In this document: positions 55,047 to 64,000 of the stretch, in pieces
Numbering within the stretch: position 1 is the stretch's first letter
How the letters are laid out: every line of letters begins with the position of its first letter
From: Anagrus nilaparvatae
Taxonomy: Eukaryota; Arthropoda; Insecta; Hymenoptera; Mymaridae
Length of the DNA: 64,000 bases
Direction of reading: 5' to 3'
Assembly: GCA_022575985.1 (NCBI GenBank)
Contig: JAKSXM010000040.1
Location: 15,456,001 to 15,520,000 of the forward strand
Translations under genes and position numbers: made by a program
Notes under the pieces: model-generated
Databases searched by the model: none
The model's input: only the letters and a program-made list of their open reading frames with translations
Told to the model about the DNA's origin: nothing

Positions 55047-55485
55047 CAGGGTATTTCTGAATACGTGGTACATCAGGAAGGTTAGGTAAATATATAGTTA
55101 AGAAATGTCGGTAAAACATAAGTCTGCATAAATTCACGAAATAAAATAAGCGACGGAATCGCTATTACCGACAGCGATAAAGATTTTTTTTTTAAATTTA
55201 CGAGTAACAACTTCATACAATGATTAATGGACTTCAATTGGCTGTTTAATAATCGTGTACATAAAATATTACAGTTTTTTTATAAAATAGAATAAATAAA
55301 ATAATAAATAAATAATCTTGTTTGTTGAAGATTTAAATATTATTATTCATAACTCAGTTTTGAATTAATCAATCATTTCGCTTACCCAGTCTAACCCACA
55401 AATATTTACAAGGTAAATGAATATAAAGTTAAATTAAATTATAAATCATAATATTATAAATAATTAAGTAATTGTCTTTTTACAG
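55047..55485. other. Spacer
   Basis: No gene seen. A short inverted motif, CGACGGAATCGC / ACCGACAGCGAT, lies near 55150-55180. The stretch ends at the acceptor of the next relic. Confidence 0.4.
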
Positions 55486-57100
55486 GTAGTTGCTGCTTGT
55501 ATAAAAATAAGAGCTAAATTAGTTTCTCGTTACCCTGAAGATGTCTTATTATTTTGAATGGGAAATGCTATTTATCCCAAATTTGACGATTGCTTTTAAA
55601 ACACAGCAGAATATGCTCAAGCAATATCATTTGATGAATCTTGGATTTCTAGAATAGAAACAACCCAGCATTTGTATCCAATTCTTGACTCAAATCTTGA
55701 TACTCTATTAAATTTAATTGCTCGTCATAATAAAAAAGCTATAAATACAATTGAAATACCTGGTGTGATAATGCTATTACATAGCGTATTACCTAAGTAA
55801 GACTCCTGGTATTTCCAATCAGACTTTGTGCAAATTGAACCATGGTTGAAAAGTGTGTATTACCTTCATCAAGCATTAGAATCAAGTAAAAAAGGCGAAT
55901 CTAGAAGCGAGTTAAAGAGTATAATTACTTATAATCTTTTACACCTAGTACCTAGACATGCATTACTTAAATTAGTAAGAGCAAAAAAATGACGAATGAA
56001 ACTGACTGGGTTACTAGCAAAGGATTTAAGGTAACAACTTTATTTTTATACTCTATGAGTTAATTGCAACAGTTAAGCATTTAATTATTTACAGGTTACA
56101 TCCGTCCAATTAGCATTGTCTGTAAGTAATCGATTACAGATATACAGAAAAAATGGGCATGGGTATAGAAAAACGATCACCTCTTGAAGCAGCTCTATAA
56201 GCATCACCTCCTAAGCTCTTTTAATCGTTCCAAATATTGTTGGTTATTTGCATGTTTGGTTCAGTACTGCACTTTAAGAAATGGACATTTTGATCAAGAA
56301 AATTCAATGAGTAATGAACTGAGTCAAACAATCAAAAAAAGACAAGAATTAGAAGAAAGCATTTCTAATATTCAATTAAAAAATTCTCAGTTCTTAAAGT
56401 TAGAGTTAACATCAGCAGCAAAAATTATAGCTTCTGTTGCAAGCATATAAATGTTTCCTTGAGTCAACAAAAAATTATAACTTATCAAAATTCAGAAATT
56501 CAAGAAAGCAAAGCTCTTGTTGTTAAAAATGATATAATTGAAAATGAATTAAAATTGGAAAAAGAAGAAAATGTTCGTTTGAAAGAAAGAATATTGAATT
56601 TTAAAACAGAAATGGAATTATTTGCAGACTTGCTTAAAAATCTTCAACTAAGAATTGTAAATTGCAATTAAAATAAAGAAAATTATGATTTAAAACAAAT
56701 TCATGATAAGTATCAAATGAAATTAGAATTAATGAAAGAAAAAATAAAAGCCGCTTTTAAAGAAAAACTTAATAAGTTAAGAGACGAACAAAAAGTAGCA
56801 AAAGAAAAAATTGCACAGTGACAATCAAGAATTGAATATCAATGCTACAAGCATTTAGAAGAAATTCAAAAATATAAAAAACACATAAGTGAATTTACCA
56901 CACAGTTATGGGATGTTGGAGAAAAGCTTTTAATCGATAAGAAGAATAAAGAAAAATTTAGTGAAAAAATCCAAGAACTGAAATCTAAATGTGATAATTT
57001 CTATCAACGTCTAGAATGCGAAAGAGTAATTGAGGTTATAGAAGCAATAAAATCTAATACTTTAACAAGGCAAAGTACAGTTCAAGGAATTCAGTTAATG
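55486..57100 (+). pseudogene. Decayed multi-exon coiled-coil protein, family unknown
   Basis: Starts after a TTTTTACAG acceptor. An exon-like reading at 55486-56031 (VVAACIKIRAKLVSRYPEDV, then SFDESWISRIETTQHLYPIL, QIEPWLKSVYYLHQALES and LHLVPRHALLKLV) looks like a helical protein but holds at least four stops (TGA 55555, TAA 55597, TAA 55798, TGA 55990). A GT-AG intron (56032-56095) is kept, so this is not a processed copy. From 56280 a long coiled coil follows in pieces (NELSQTIKKRQELEES; KLEKEENVRLKERI; KNKEKFSEKIQELKSK), also with stops. No family was recognised. An orphan exon of similar style lies at 59309-59417. Confidence 0.6.
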
Positions 57101-57104
57101 GGAA

Positions 57105-58266
57105 ATGCTTTTATATGCTATTCTTGTAGCGTTAACTCTTCATTGTACTAATGTTAAAAATTTTAAACTCAAATATTACAATAATCAAGGAGATATAAAA
57201 TTAGATGATTTTTTTCTGGAAACTTATTTTCTTAATATTGAAAGTCTAAATTTCCTTTCTTTAAACTCATGCATTTTAGAATCTGAATGTCTCAGCCATT
57301 TTCATTAAATAGAAAAAATTGAATATTTATCATAATCTGATTGTACAATATTTTTAGAAAATGACCTTTATAATTTTATTTGCCACTTGATAAATTTATA
57401 AAAAATTTTTGTTTTAGATTTGATTATAGTTGGTAAATTTCATAATGAAGCTGGTAAATATATTTTAGATGCACTAAGCGATAGTAATTGTGAATGTATT
57501 TCTGAATTTGATTTGGAAATTTCTCCATCGGTTGACAATCTTTTACGATTACTTTCAAAACAAAAAGATATTAAAATTTTAAAGATTCCTTTTAATTTAG
57601 ATAAAAAAATTGATAAAAATTTTATGGATAAATTACATGTAGATAATTTAGAAGTGCTTAATAATTTAGAACTTATTGATGAAATATCAAATTGTTTTCA
57701 AAGTTTTAAAAAATTAACAGAATTAAGTTGTGTAATACCAAATTTTACAGATAATTGTATTATAGGGTTATCGCAATGTACAAGTTTAAAAAAATTACAA
57801 ATTGAAGTAGAAGATTATTCAGCTACACCAATAGGAGAGGAATATTTAAAAAAATTAGAAAATCTTGAATATTTTAAATGTATTTATACAGAAATTAATA
57901 TAGATAATTTATTGTTGGCAATAGGAAAATGTAAAAATTTAAGACATGTTATAAAATATTGTAATTTTACAGAAATTGGTTTTAGTGGTATTTTTTTGCT
58001 TTCCAAATTGTCAATTGAAAGATCTTTTATTAATTTAATAAGATATTCATTATATTTAGAAGAACTTCGGATTAAAAAATGTAAAAATATCACTAAAAGG
58101 TCAATTTGAACAGCAAATGAGATAAAAAATATACGTAATGATAATGAAATTTTACAAATATTTTCTATAGTACATCAAGAATGGTTCTAAATGAAAAAGA
58201 TGATCCAATCTCCTTAGATATAAGTAACGATATAAAATTTATAAAGCAATTGATTAAAGTTTTTTA
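57105..58266 (+). pseudogene. Leucine-rich-repeat (F-box/LRR-type) gene copy, decayed
   Basis: LRR text in several pieces: 57105-57308 (LNIESLNFLSLNSCIL), then 57420-58109 (229 codons: FKKLTELSCVIPNFTDNCII, LKKLQIEVED, CKNLRHVIKYCN, LEELRIKKCKNI), TGA at 58107-58109, and a readable tail to TAA at about 58266. Style and composition match the relic at 7954-9560, down to LEELRIKKCKNIT versus LKELRISYCKGIT. No F-box was found upstream; the segment runs directly out of the coiled-coil relic, so the 5' part is lost. Likely another member of an expanded LRR family. Confidence 0.72.
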
Positions 58267-59308
58267 ATAATAAAATGCAAAATACAGAATTAAATTTTGA
58301 ACTTAGATATATAGTTGCTTAAGTTTTAAATAAAAAGTTGTAGCTAATTTAGTTTTCTTTATAAAATAATTTTTATATTTATTTAATTTTAAGATTTATA
58401 AAACATGAAATAATTAATTACAAAAATTTTTGTAAATTAAAATAACTTTACTATTATTTACTATTATTTAAAACTTCTAATTGAATATTATTATGACTTT
58501 TTATTTACATATGAGAAAATCCACAGAAAAATTGCTATTTATGACAAAAAAACGTATAAAATACTTTTTTATTTAGCAGGATTTATACCTTACAGGCTTT
58601 ACTAAATATAAGTACAACAAACAAATTTCAAAAATGATTGTTTTGATTACCTATCTATGTTTGTATAATTTAAAAAGGTAAACCAATATTTATTTTCTAT
58701 AGTTTTGGATTCCTTAGGAAAGGATAGGAAAAATTTTTTTCAAAAAAAGTCATAATTTGGGGAAAATTTAATACCATAGATAAATTAGTATTTTTATTAA
58801 TATATCTATAAGGCAATAATGAGTAATAATATTTATTAACAAGAAATTTTTACTTTAATTTTATTCTATTAAAAATTATTCTCCATACTAAATTCGAGTG
58901 ATTATCTGGAGTTAAGTATTTGACTAACTAAAATATTTAATGGGTATAAATACCTAAAAGGTACAACTCTTGAAGAACTACATATTTTGATTGCCTTCAA
59001 ATTTTTTACACGTTTTTGTACTTTAAATTGGAGAAACTTTTTGCTGTAGTAATAACATAGCGAAAAGTTATGACGAGAACGAATGAAGATTTTTCAAAAT
59101 TTTTATTTCTGTTTTTGGCCAATAAATTTAGATCTCCCAGAAAAACTACCTGGATTTAAAAAAATCTTTTTTGGATGAAATATTTCGAAGTTATCATAAA
59201 ATTCAGAATTTGCTATTTTTTATGAAATTAGACCAATAGAGAATTTTGAAAATTTAATTTTGCTCAAAAATGAAATACAGCTTTAATTTTACTTTGTTCA
59301 ATTATTAG
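58267..59308. other. Spacer
   Basis: No gene or clear repeat seen. Confidence 0.45.
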
Positions 59309-59417
59309 ATCACATAACATACAAATTAATTTAAATGATGAAGCTGTAGCTAAGCTTTGGCTATCTTTGATTCCTCCAAAGTATCTTAAAAATAATCTTC
59401 TAGATTTGCTGTATAAT
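59309..59417 (+). pseudogene. Orphan exon-like segment
   Basis: Bounded by ATTATTAG and AAT|GTGAGA, 109 nt, open in one frame: LNDEAVAKLWLSLIPPKYLK and NNLLDLLYN. It ends in phase 0, the phase in which the exon at 55486 begins, and has a similar amino-acid style. It may be a displaced exon of the same unknown gene. Weak call. Confidence 0.3.
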
Positions 59418-59590
59418 GTGAGACATAATAGAATTAAAAATAAATTTTTTAATAAAAAAAAACCATATTTTTTTGTTTTTTATTATATTTATAATATTTT
59501 ATATTTTTCAAAAATTTACATTTAAAAATTTTTTTAATAATTTAGGATTTTTTAAACATACTTTGTTCAGTTGGAAATTAATTTATTTTT

Positions 59591-62500
59591 TTAAAGATGC
59601 TCGAAATGCATACCATTATTGGCAAGACATAAACGAGCCCTTTCATATATGCTTTCTGTTGCTCTTCTTATTTCAGCTGGTTGAAGGCTTTCAAAAGCTT
59701 GTTGTATTTTTAGCCATGTTAATTCCCTTGTGGATGTATCTCCCTGATAGACTACATTCTTTATACGACCCCATAAGTAGTAATCGCAAGCATTAAGATC
59801 TGGACTCCGGGCAGGCCAGGGAATAGGACCACCCCGACCAACCCAACGTCCGGGAAACATTCTGTCCAACACATTTCTAACAATATGGGCACCGTGAGCA
59901 GGCGCCCCATCATGCAAGTAGATTAAGTTATCAACAATTTCTGCTGGCAAACCGGCTTCTAATATCAAGGGTGGTAACCTATGTCTAAGGAATTCCACAT
60001 AAGCTTGTGCACCCAAACGTTCAGGAAGCTCTATGGGTCCTATCTAAAATGAAAAAAAAATATTTATCAATGTTTTTTAAATGATAATGATTATACTATT
60101 GTTTTTAGTTGTCTGATAATAAAATGATAAAAAAATTTTACACACCACTATATTATTAACAACGGCTGCCCATATGTTTATAGACCACCTATGTTGGAAT
60201 GCTGTCTCCCGTGTAAGTCTGTAAAATTTAAATATTAAAATTTAGATAATTATTGTTGTTGTTGTAATAACAAGAGATTATAAGTAAACATGTTCCATGC
60301 ATATTGGTTCAATTTTTATTGAAAATAATTTTTTTTACAAAAATTATCTGAAACTACCAAAAAACGAAAATGACTGCCAAAGATCGAGAATTTAACCCTT
60401 TGAGCTAAAACTTATTGCATGGAGGCTTATTTTTAGTAGTACTTTCGGGAAAAAATAGTTTGGAACCGATTTGAAGACCCAACCATGCACCCCAAAATGG
60501 TGCATTTATATCTAGCCATATAATATTAAAATTTTATGCAAAGAATTTTATTTTTAATTTATTATTTTTACCTGGGATTCTCATCTGTCCAATAAACATA
60601 ATTTTTCTGGTTAAACATGCCATTTCTCGTGAATGTACATTCGTCAACGTAAAATATCAGTGAGGAAAGATTAAGACCTCGAGCGGCTAACCGAGGTCGT
60701 AAATTTAAAATTGCTAAGCAAAAATGCCTTCTAGCTCTGTAGTCATTCACACCCATCAAGGCTTGGACTTTTTGATATCGAAAAGGATGAAACCCATAAA
60801 ATCTGTAAAAAATAAGTTATATTGTAATAAAAATTGTTGTCGAAAGATACGTTTTTTAACATATTGTATATGAAATAAAATCAAAGTATTAATTATTAAT
60901 TAAAATATTGTACTTTTTTAGTTATTTTAATTATGAGTACCGAAATAGTATATTAATATCAAGGGCGAAAAAGTTTTGGCACTAGCGTGAGCACTCTCGC
61001 GCAAAAAAAACCATCCTGGTTTACCATGCTGGTTTACTATCTGGTTTTTCAGATGGTTTACCAGATGGTTTACCAGATGGTTAACCACCAGGTATTTAAA
61101 AAAAAATAATAAGATCCCAGGATGAAAATGAACCTCCCAGGTAGAAGCGGATACCCTAGGGGTATAATTTTCAATTTTTCGACCCAACATATTTTCCGAT
61201 TTTCCAAGATGGCGGACCATAAAATTTTAAAAACATCAACTTTTAACTTTACAAGGGGGTTTTTGAGGGTGAGAAAAGTGAATTTATGGTGGAAAATACT
61301 CAATTTTTCGACCCAACATATTTTCCGATTTCAAAGATGCCGTATCAAAAAACTTTAAAAAATCCCCTTGTAAAGTTAAAAGTTGATATTTTTAAATTTA
61401 ATTGTTCGCTATCTTGGAAAATCGGAAAATATGTTGGGTCAAAAAATTGAATATTTTCCACCTTAAATTCACTTTTCTCACCCTCAAAAACCCCCTTGTA
61501 AAGTTAAAAGTTGATATTTTTAAATTTTATTGTCCGCCATCTTGGAAAATCGGAAAATATGTTGGGTCGAAAAATTGAATATTTTCCACCCTAAATTAAC
61601 TTTCCTCACCCTCAAAAACCCCCTTGTGAGGTTCAAAATTGATATTTTTAAATTTTATGGTCCGCCATCTTGGAAAATCGGAAAATATGTTGGGTCGAAA
61701 AATTGAATATTGTCCACCCTAAATTCATTTTTCTCACCCTCAAAAACCCCCTTGTAAAGTTAAAAGTTGATGCTTTTAAAATTTTATGGTCCGCCATCTT
61801 GGAAAATCGGAAAATATGTTGGGTCGAAAAATTGAATATTGTCCACCCTAAATTCATTTTTCTCACCCTCAAAAACCCCCTTGTAAAGTTAAAAGTTGAT
61901 GCTTTTAAAATTTTATGGTCCGCCATCTTGGAAAATCGGAAAATATGTTGGGTCGAAAAATTGAATATTGTCCACCCTAAATTCATTTTTCTCACCCTCA
62001 AAAACCCCCTTGTAAAGTTAAAAGTTGATGTTTTGAAAATTTTATGGTCCGCCATCTTGGAAAATCGGAAAATATGTTGGGTCGGAAAATTGAAAATTAT
62101 ACCCCCAGGGTATCCGCTTCTACTTGCAACGTTCATTTTCATCCCGGGATCTTATTATTTTTTTTTTTAAATACCTGGTATTTAACCATCTGGTAAACCA
62201 TCTGGTTAACCATCTGAAAAACCAGATGGTAAACCAGCATGGTAAACCAGAATGGTTTTTTTTACGCGAGCTAGCACGAAAAAAGTATATCCATCAGAAT
62301 CATTTTGATGATTGTTACAAATTAAAATTTATTATAAAAATAATAAAACTAACCTTAGTATTCTATGAACCATAGTGGTATTTGTGCCAAAGCGAAGGGC
62401 ACACACTCTAGTACTTAAATTTGGATTTTCTTCAAATTCCGCAAGGACTAAAATTTCTAATTCAACATGAATCTGCAAATTGCAAAAAACGTAAAAAAAA

Positions 62501-62838
62501 ATAAGACAATGAAAAAAAATCATACATATACTGGTAATTAATTAAAATTAGTTATTAATACTGCATTTAAGACCTACCCTTTTAAATCTACCACCATATG
62601 CATGATTTGGCACTAAACAGCCTACCCTTCTCATTCTTCGATTAAGACGTACAAATACCCTATAGTCTGGATATCTTCTGAGCCCTTCATTTTCACGCTG
62701 ATATCTTCGTGCTGCTGCTCTAGGATTGTAATTCTCCAAAATTAGGTATCTGTACATTAGCTCATATTCGTGTCTTAAATATTCTCTATGAGCCCAATTA
62801 TTTAACAAATTAAAATAATCTTCAATGTTGACATCCAT
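59591..62838 (-). CDS. Tc1/mariner-type DDE transposase, five exons, intact (378 aa)
   Basis: Exons on the minus strand: 62838-62578, 62472-62354, 60802-60572, 60218-60146 and 60043-59591; all borders are GT-AG, all phases match and no stop interrupts the 1,137 bp frame. The N-terminal helix-turn-helix part (ENYNPRAAARRYQRENE, then FVRLNRRMRRVG) is of the type often labelled DUF4817. The catalytic triad is Asp in FYVDECTFTRNG, Asp in LHDGAPAH, and Asp in SPDLNACDYYLWG, with 41 residues between the last two (DD41D). It also has QHRWSINIWAAV. Such enzymes cut and paste their own element. No terminal repeats were found around the gene. Intron 2 (1.55 kb) holds a foldback element. An intact spliced frame suggests either a recent mobile copy with introns or a host-adopted gene. 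Confidence 0.9.
60270..60440. repeat. MITE-family end (reversed) in transposase intron 3
   Basis: TAAGTAAACATGTTCCATGC at 60280-60300 is the reverse complement of the end found at 14765, 20156 and 29850. A second GCATGGAGGCTTA lies at 60418. Confidence 0.5.
60983..62280. mobile_element. Foldback element with ~129 bp tandem core, in transposase intron 2
   Basis: Inverted ends CACTAGCGTGAGC...AAAAAACCATCCTGG (left) and CCAGAATGGTTTTTT...GCTAGCACG (right). Subterminal 11-12 bp repeats of CCATCTGGTAAA type lie on both sides. The core has five to six ~129 bp units with CCGCCATCTTGGAAAATCGG, AATATGTTGGGTCGAAAAAT and CACCCTCAAAAACCCCCTTG. The same core motif occurs in the element at 22533-25490. 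Frames through the units are by-products. Confidence 0.88.
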
Positions 62839-63461
62839 TATGCAACAAACTAATATTTTTATTAACTATTAAGACACAGGAAAACACTTCAATAACGACT
62901 TTTAGCAATTTTATCTATGCGAAAAAACTTTTACTGCAACTGATTGACAATATGGCCCCTAAAGCAAGCTAGCTGCCCATACAAAAAGATGTATACCAAT
63001 AAACAAACAGAAAACCTAAAAAAGTCTCTGAGCGCGTTTATAACGACGCGGCAATTACTTAAATTCAATTCCAGCAACGCAATTTCATAAATCAAAACTT
63101 ACGCTTAGACTAAATTAATTTCTTTAATGTAAAAAAGTTGAAAAATTTATCAATAATTAGAAAAAAAAATTTTTATTGCATCATATAGCCGTTCGATCTT
63201 TGTTCTTTTCGTTTTTCTTTTTTTTTTTAGCAGGGGCAATAAGTATTTAAATATTACTTTGATGCGTTAGCAGACAGGTTATGTTGAAATAAATGCGAAA
63301 AAAAAGTGATCGGAGGTTTATAAATTTTTATTCTTATAACTATATTTTTGTATTGAAAACTAATTGTTAATTTACAATATTATTTTGAGAAATATTTGAT
63401 ATAATATTCGGTGAAATAATAACTCAACTCCCCTATAAAGAAAATTATCTTCAAATCGAAC
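62839..63461. other. Divergent intergenic region between transposase and zinc-finger genes
   Basis: The two genes point away from each other, so this holds both putative promoters. A GC-richer patch (GAGCGCGTTTATAACGACGC near 63030) may be promoter sequence. No gene seen. Confidence 0.5.
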
Positions 63462-64000
63462 ATGAAGCCCCTCACACTAGGTAACCAAGTAGGTAACAAA
63501 TCCTATGGTTGTACTGTTTGTAAATCAAAGTTTGATCGAAAGCAGTATTTAGATGTGCATATGAGAACACATACTGGTGAAAAACCATATGAATGTGATT
63601 TATGTGCAAAAAGGTTTTCACAAAAATCGAGTTTAAATACTCATAAAAAAATTCACACTGGTGAACGTCCATTTTCTTGTGATGTTTGTGAAAAACGGTT
63701 TGCTGTTAAAAGCTACCTAACTTCTCATCGTCGGAGTCACATTGTTAAAAAACCTTTAGAAAGTAAGCAATATAATGCTAATCCAGCAGTAACATATAAA
63801 TGCAATGTTTGTATGCATACTTTTCAACTTGAAGCTTTTTTAATAAGGCATATAAACCAAGTACATCCAAAATCAACGTCAAATGACAATAATAGTTTAA
63901 ATCATTGTGAACTAGATGTTACTGAAAGTTTAGACACAAATACAAATGGAGCTAATTTGGAGAGTGAAGTATGTGAAGTTCGGTATGGGGCTCCAGAACT
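63462..64000 (+). CDS. C2H2 zinc-finger protein, 3' end outside window
   Basis: Open from ATG 63462 (MKPLTLGNQV) to the window edge, 179 codons so far. Three regular fingers with TGEKP/TGERP linkers (YGCTVCKSKFD...HMRTH, YECDLCAKRFS...HKKIH, FSCDVCEKRFA...HRRSH), then a spacer and a fourth finger (YKCNVCMHTFQ...HINQVH), then an acidic Asn-rich region. Probable DNA-binding transcription regulator. Distinct from the gene at 45092: closer to consensus and with regular linkers. Confidence 0.9.
   Translation, partial: MKPLTLGNQVGNKSYGCTVCKSKFDRKQYLDVHMRTHTGEKPYECDLCAKRFSQKSSLNTHKKIHTGERPFSCDVCEKRFAVKSYLTSHRRSHIVKKPLESKQYNANPAVTYKCNVCMHTFQLEAFLIRHINQVHPKSTSNDNNSLNHCELDVTESLDTNTNGANLESEVCEVRYGAPE

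Noticed and set aside
61648..62170. 164-166 aa repetitive frames on both strands
   Set aside because: The ~129 bp tandem unit is a multiple of three, so repeats stay open in several frames. Text is repetitive and codes on both strands equally, with no family match.

Overview
The window looks like nuclear DNA of an insect, most likely a very AT-rich one such as a parasitoid wasp. The evidence is AT-dominated non-coding DNA, short GT-AG introns of about 50-120 bp, animal genes (COP9 signalosome subunit 3, nicotinamide riboside kinase, C2H2 zinc-finger genes), BEL/Pao, Gypsy and R1-type retroelements, and a Tc1/mariner-type transposase. The species cannot be fixed from sequence alone. The window is gene-poor and is mostly mobile elements, palindromic repeats and decaying gene copies.

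Layout. 1-6853: body and 3' LTR of a BEL/Pao element whose 5' LTR lies outside the window; gag and pol are separated by one UGA in a readthrough-type context. 7954-9560: decayed F-box/leucine-rich-repeat gene. 9750-11640: ~108 bp satellite. 11919-12272: palindromic MITE. 12522-12953: BTB-domain ORF. 13-17 kb: AT-rich repeat desert. 17356-21280: two spliced OB-fold genes not visible as long ORFs (a 99-aa single-OB protein and a 248-aa RPA70-like protein). 22533-25490: ~3 kb foldback element. 26124-27057: RPA-interacting-protein-like gene on the minus strand, with one frame break. 27.5 kb: histone H3 relic. 30214-32180: near-perfect 2 kb palindrome. 32234-32338: ~100 nt hairpin. 32.5-33.8 kb: relics of a mind-bomb-type ankyrin gene and of SLU7. 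34023-35738: TIR element.

35928-42363: COP9 signalosome subunit 3 in five exons. Its last intron (4.9 kb) holds a TIR element that was itself hit by a 5'-truncated, GC-rich R1-type retroelement with visible target-site duplications. 42586-43266, minus strand: nicotinamide riboside kinase, preceded 42 bp upstream by a 39-codon membrane-peptide ORF. 45092-46855: intact ten-finger zinc-finger gene.

48123-53827: Gypsy-type LTR element with LTR, PBS, gag and a textbook -1 frameshift signal. The second ORF is not a normal pol: it is a long low-complexity protein with an OTU-protease-like segment, and no reverse transcriptase is present. 54410-55046: palindrome. 55486-58266: decayed coiled-coil gene and second decayed LRR gene. 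59591-62838: an intact five-exon Tc1/mariner-type (DD41D) transposase gene whose large intron contains another foldback element related to the one at 22.5 kb. 63462 to the end: start of a further C2H2 zinc-finger gene.

The strongest candidates for new biology are the Gypsy gag / -1 frameshift / OTU-like element, the UGA-CUAG readthrough arrangement in the BEL element, the local grouping of RPA-like OB genes with an RPAIN-like gene, and the spliced intact transposase gene. Several frame breaks fall in or beside homopolymer runs in otherwise well preserved genes, so some may be assembly errors.
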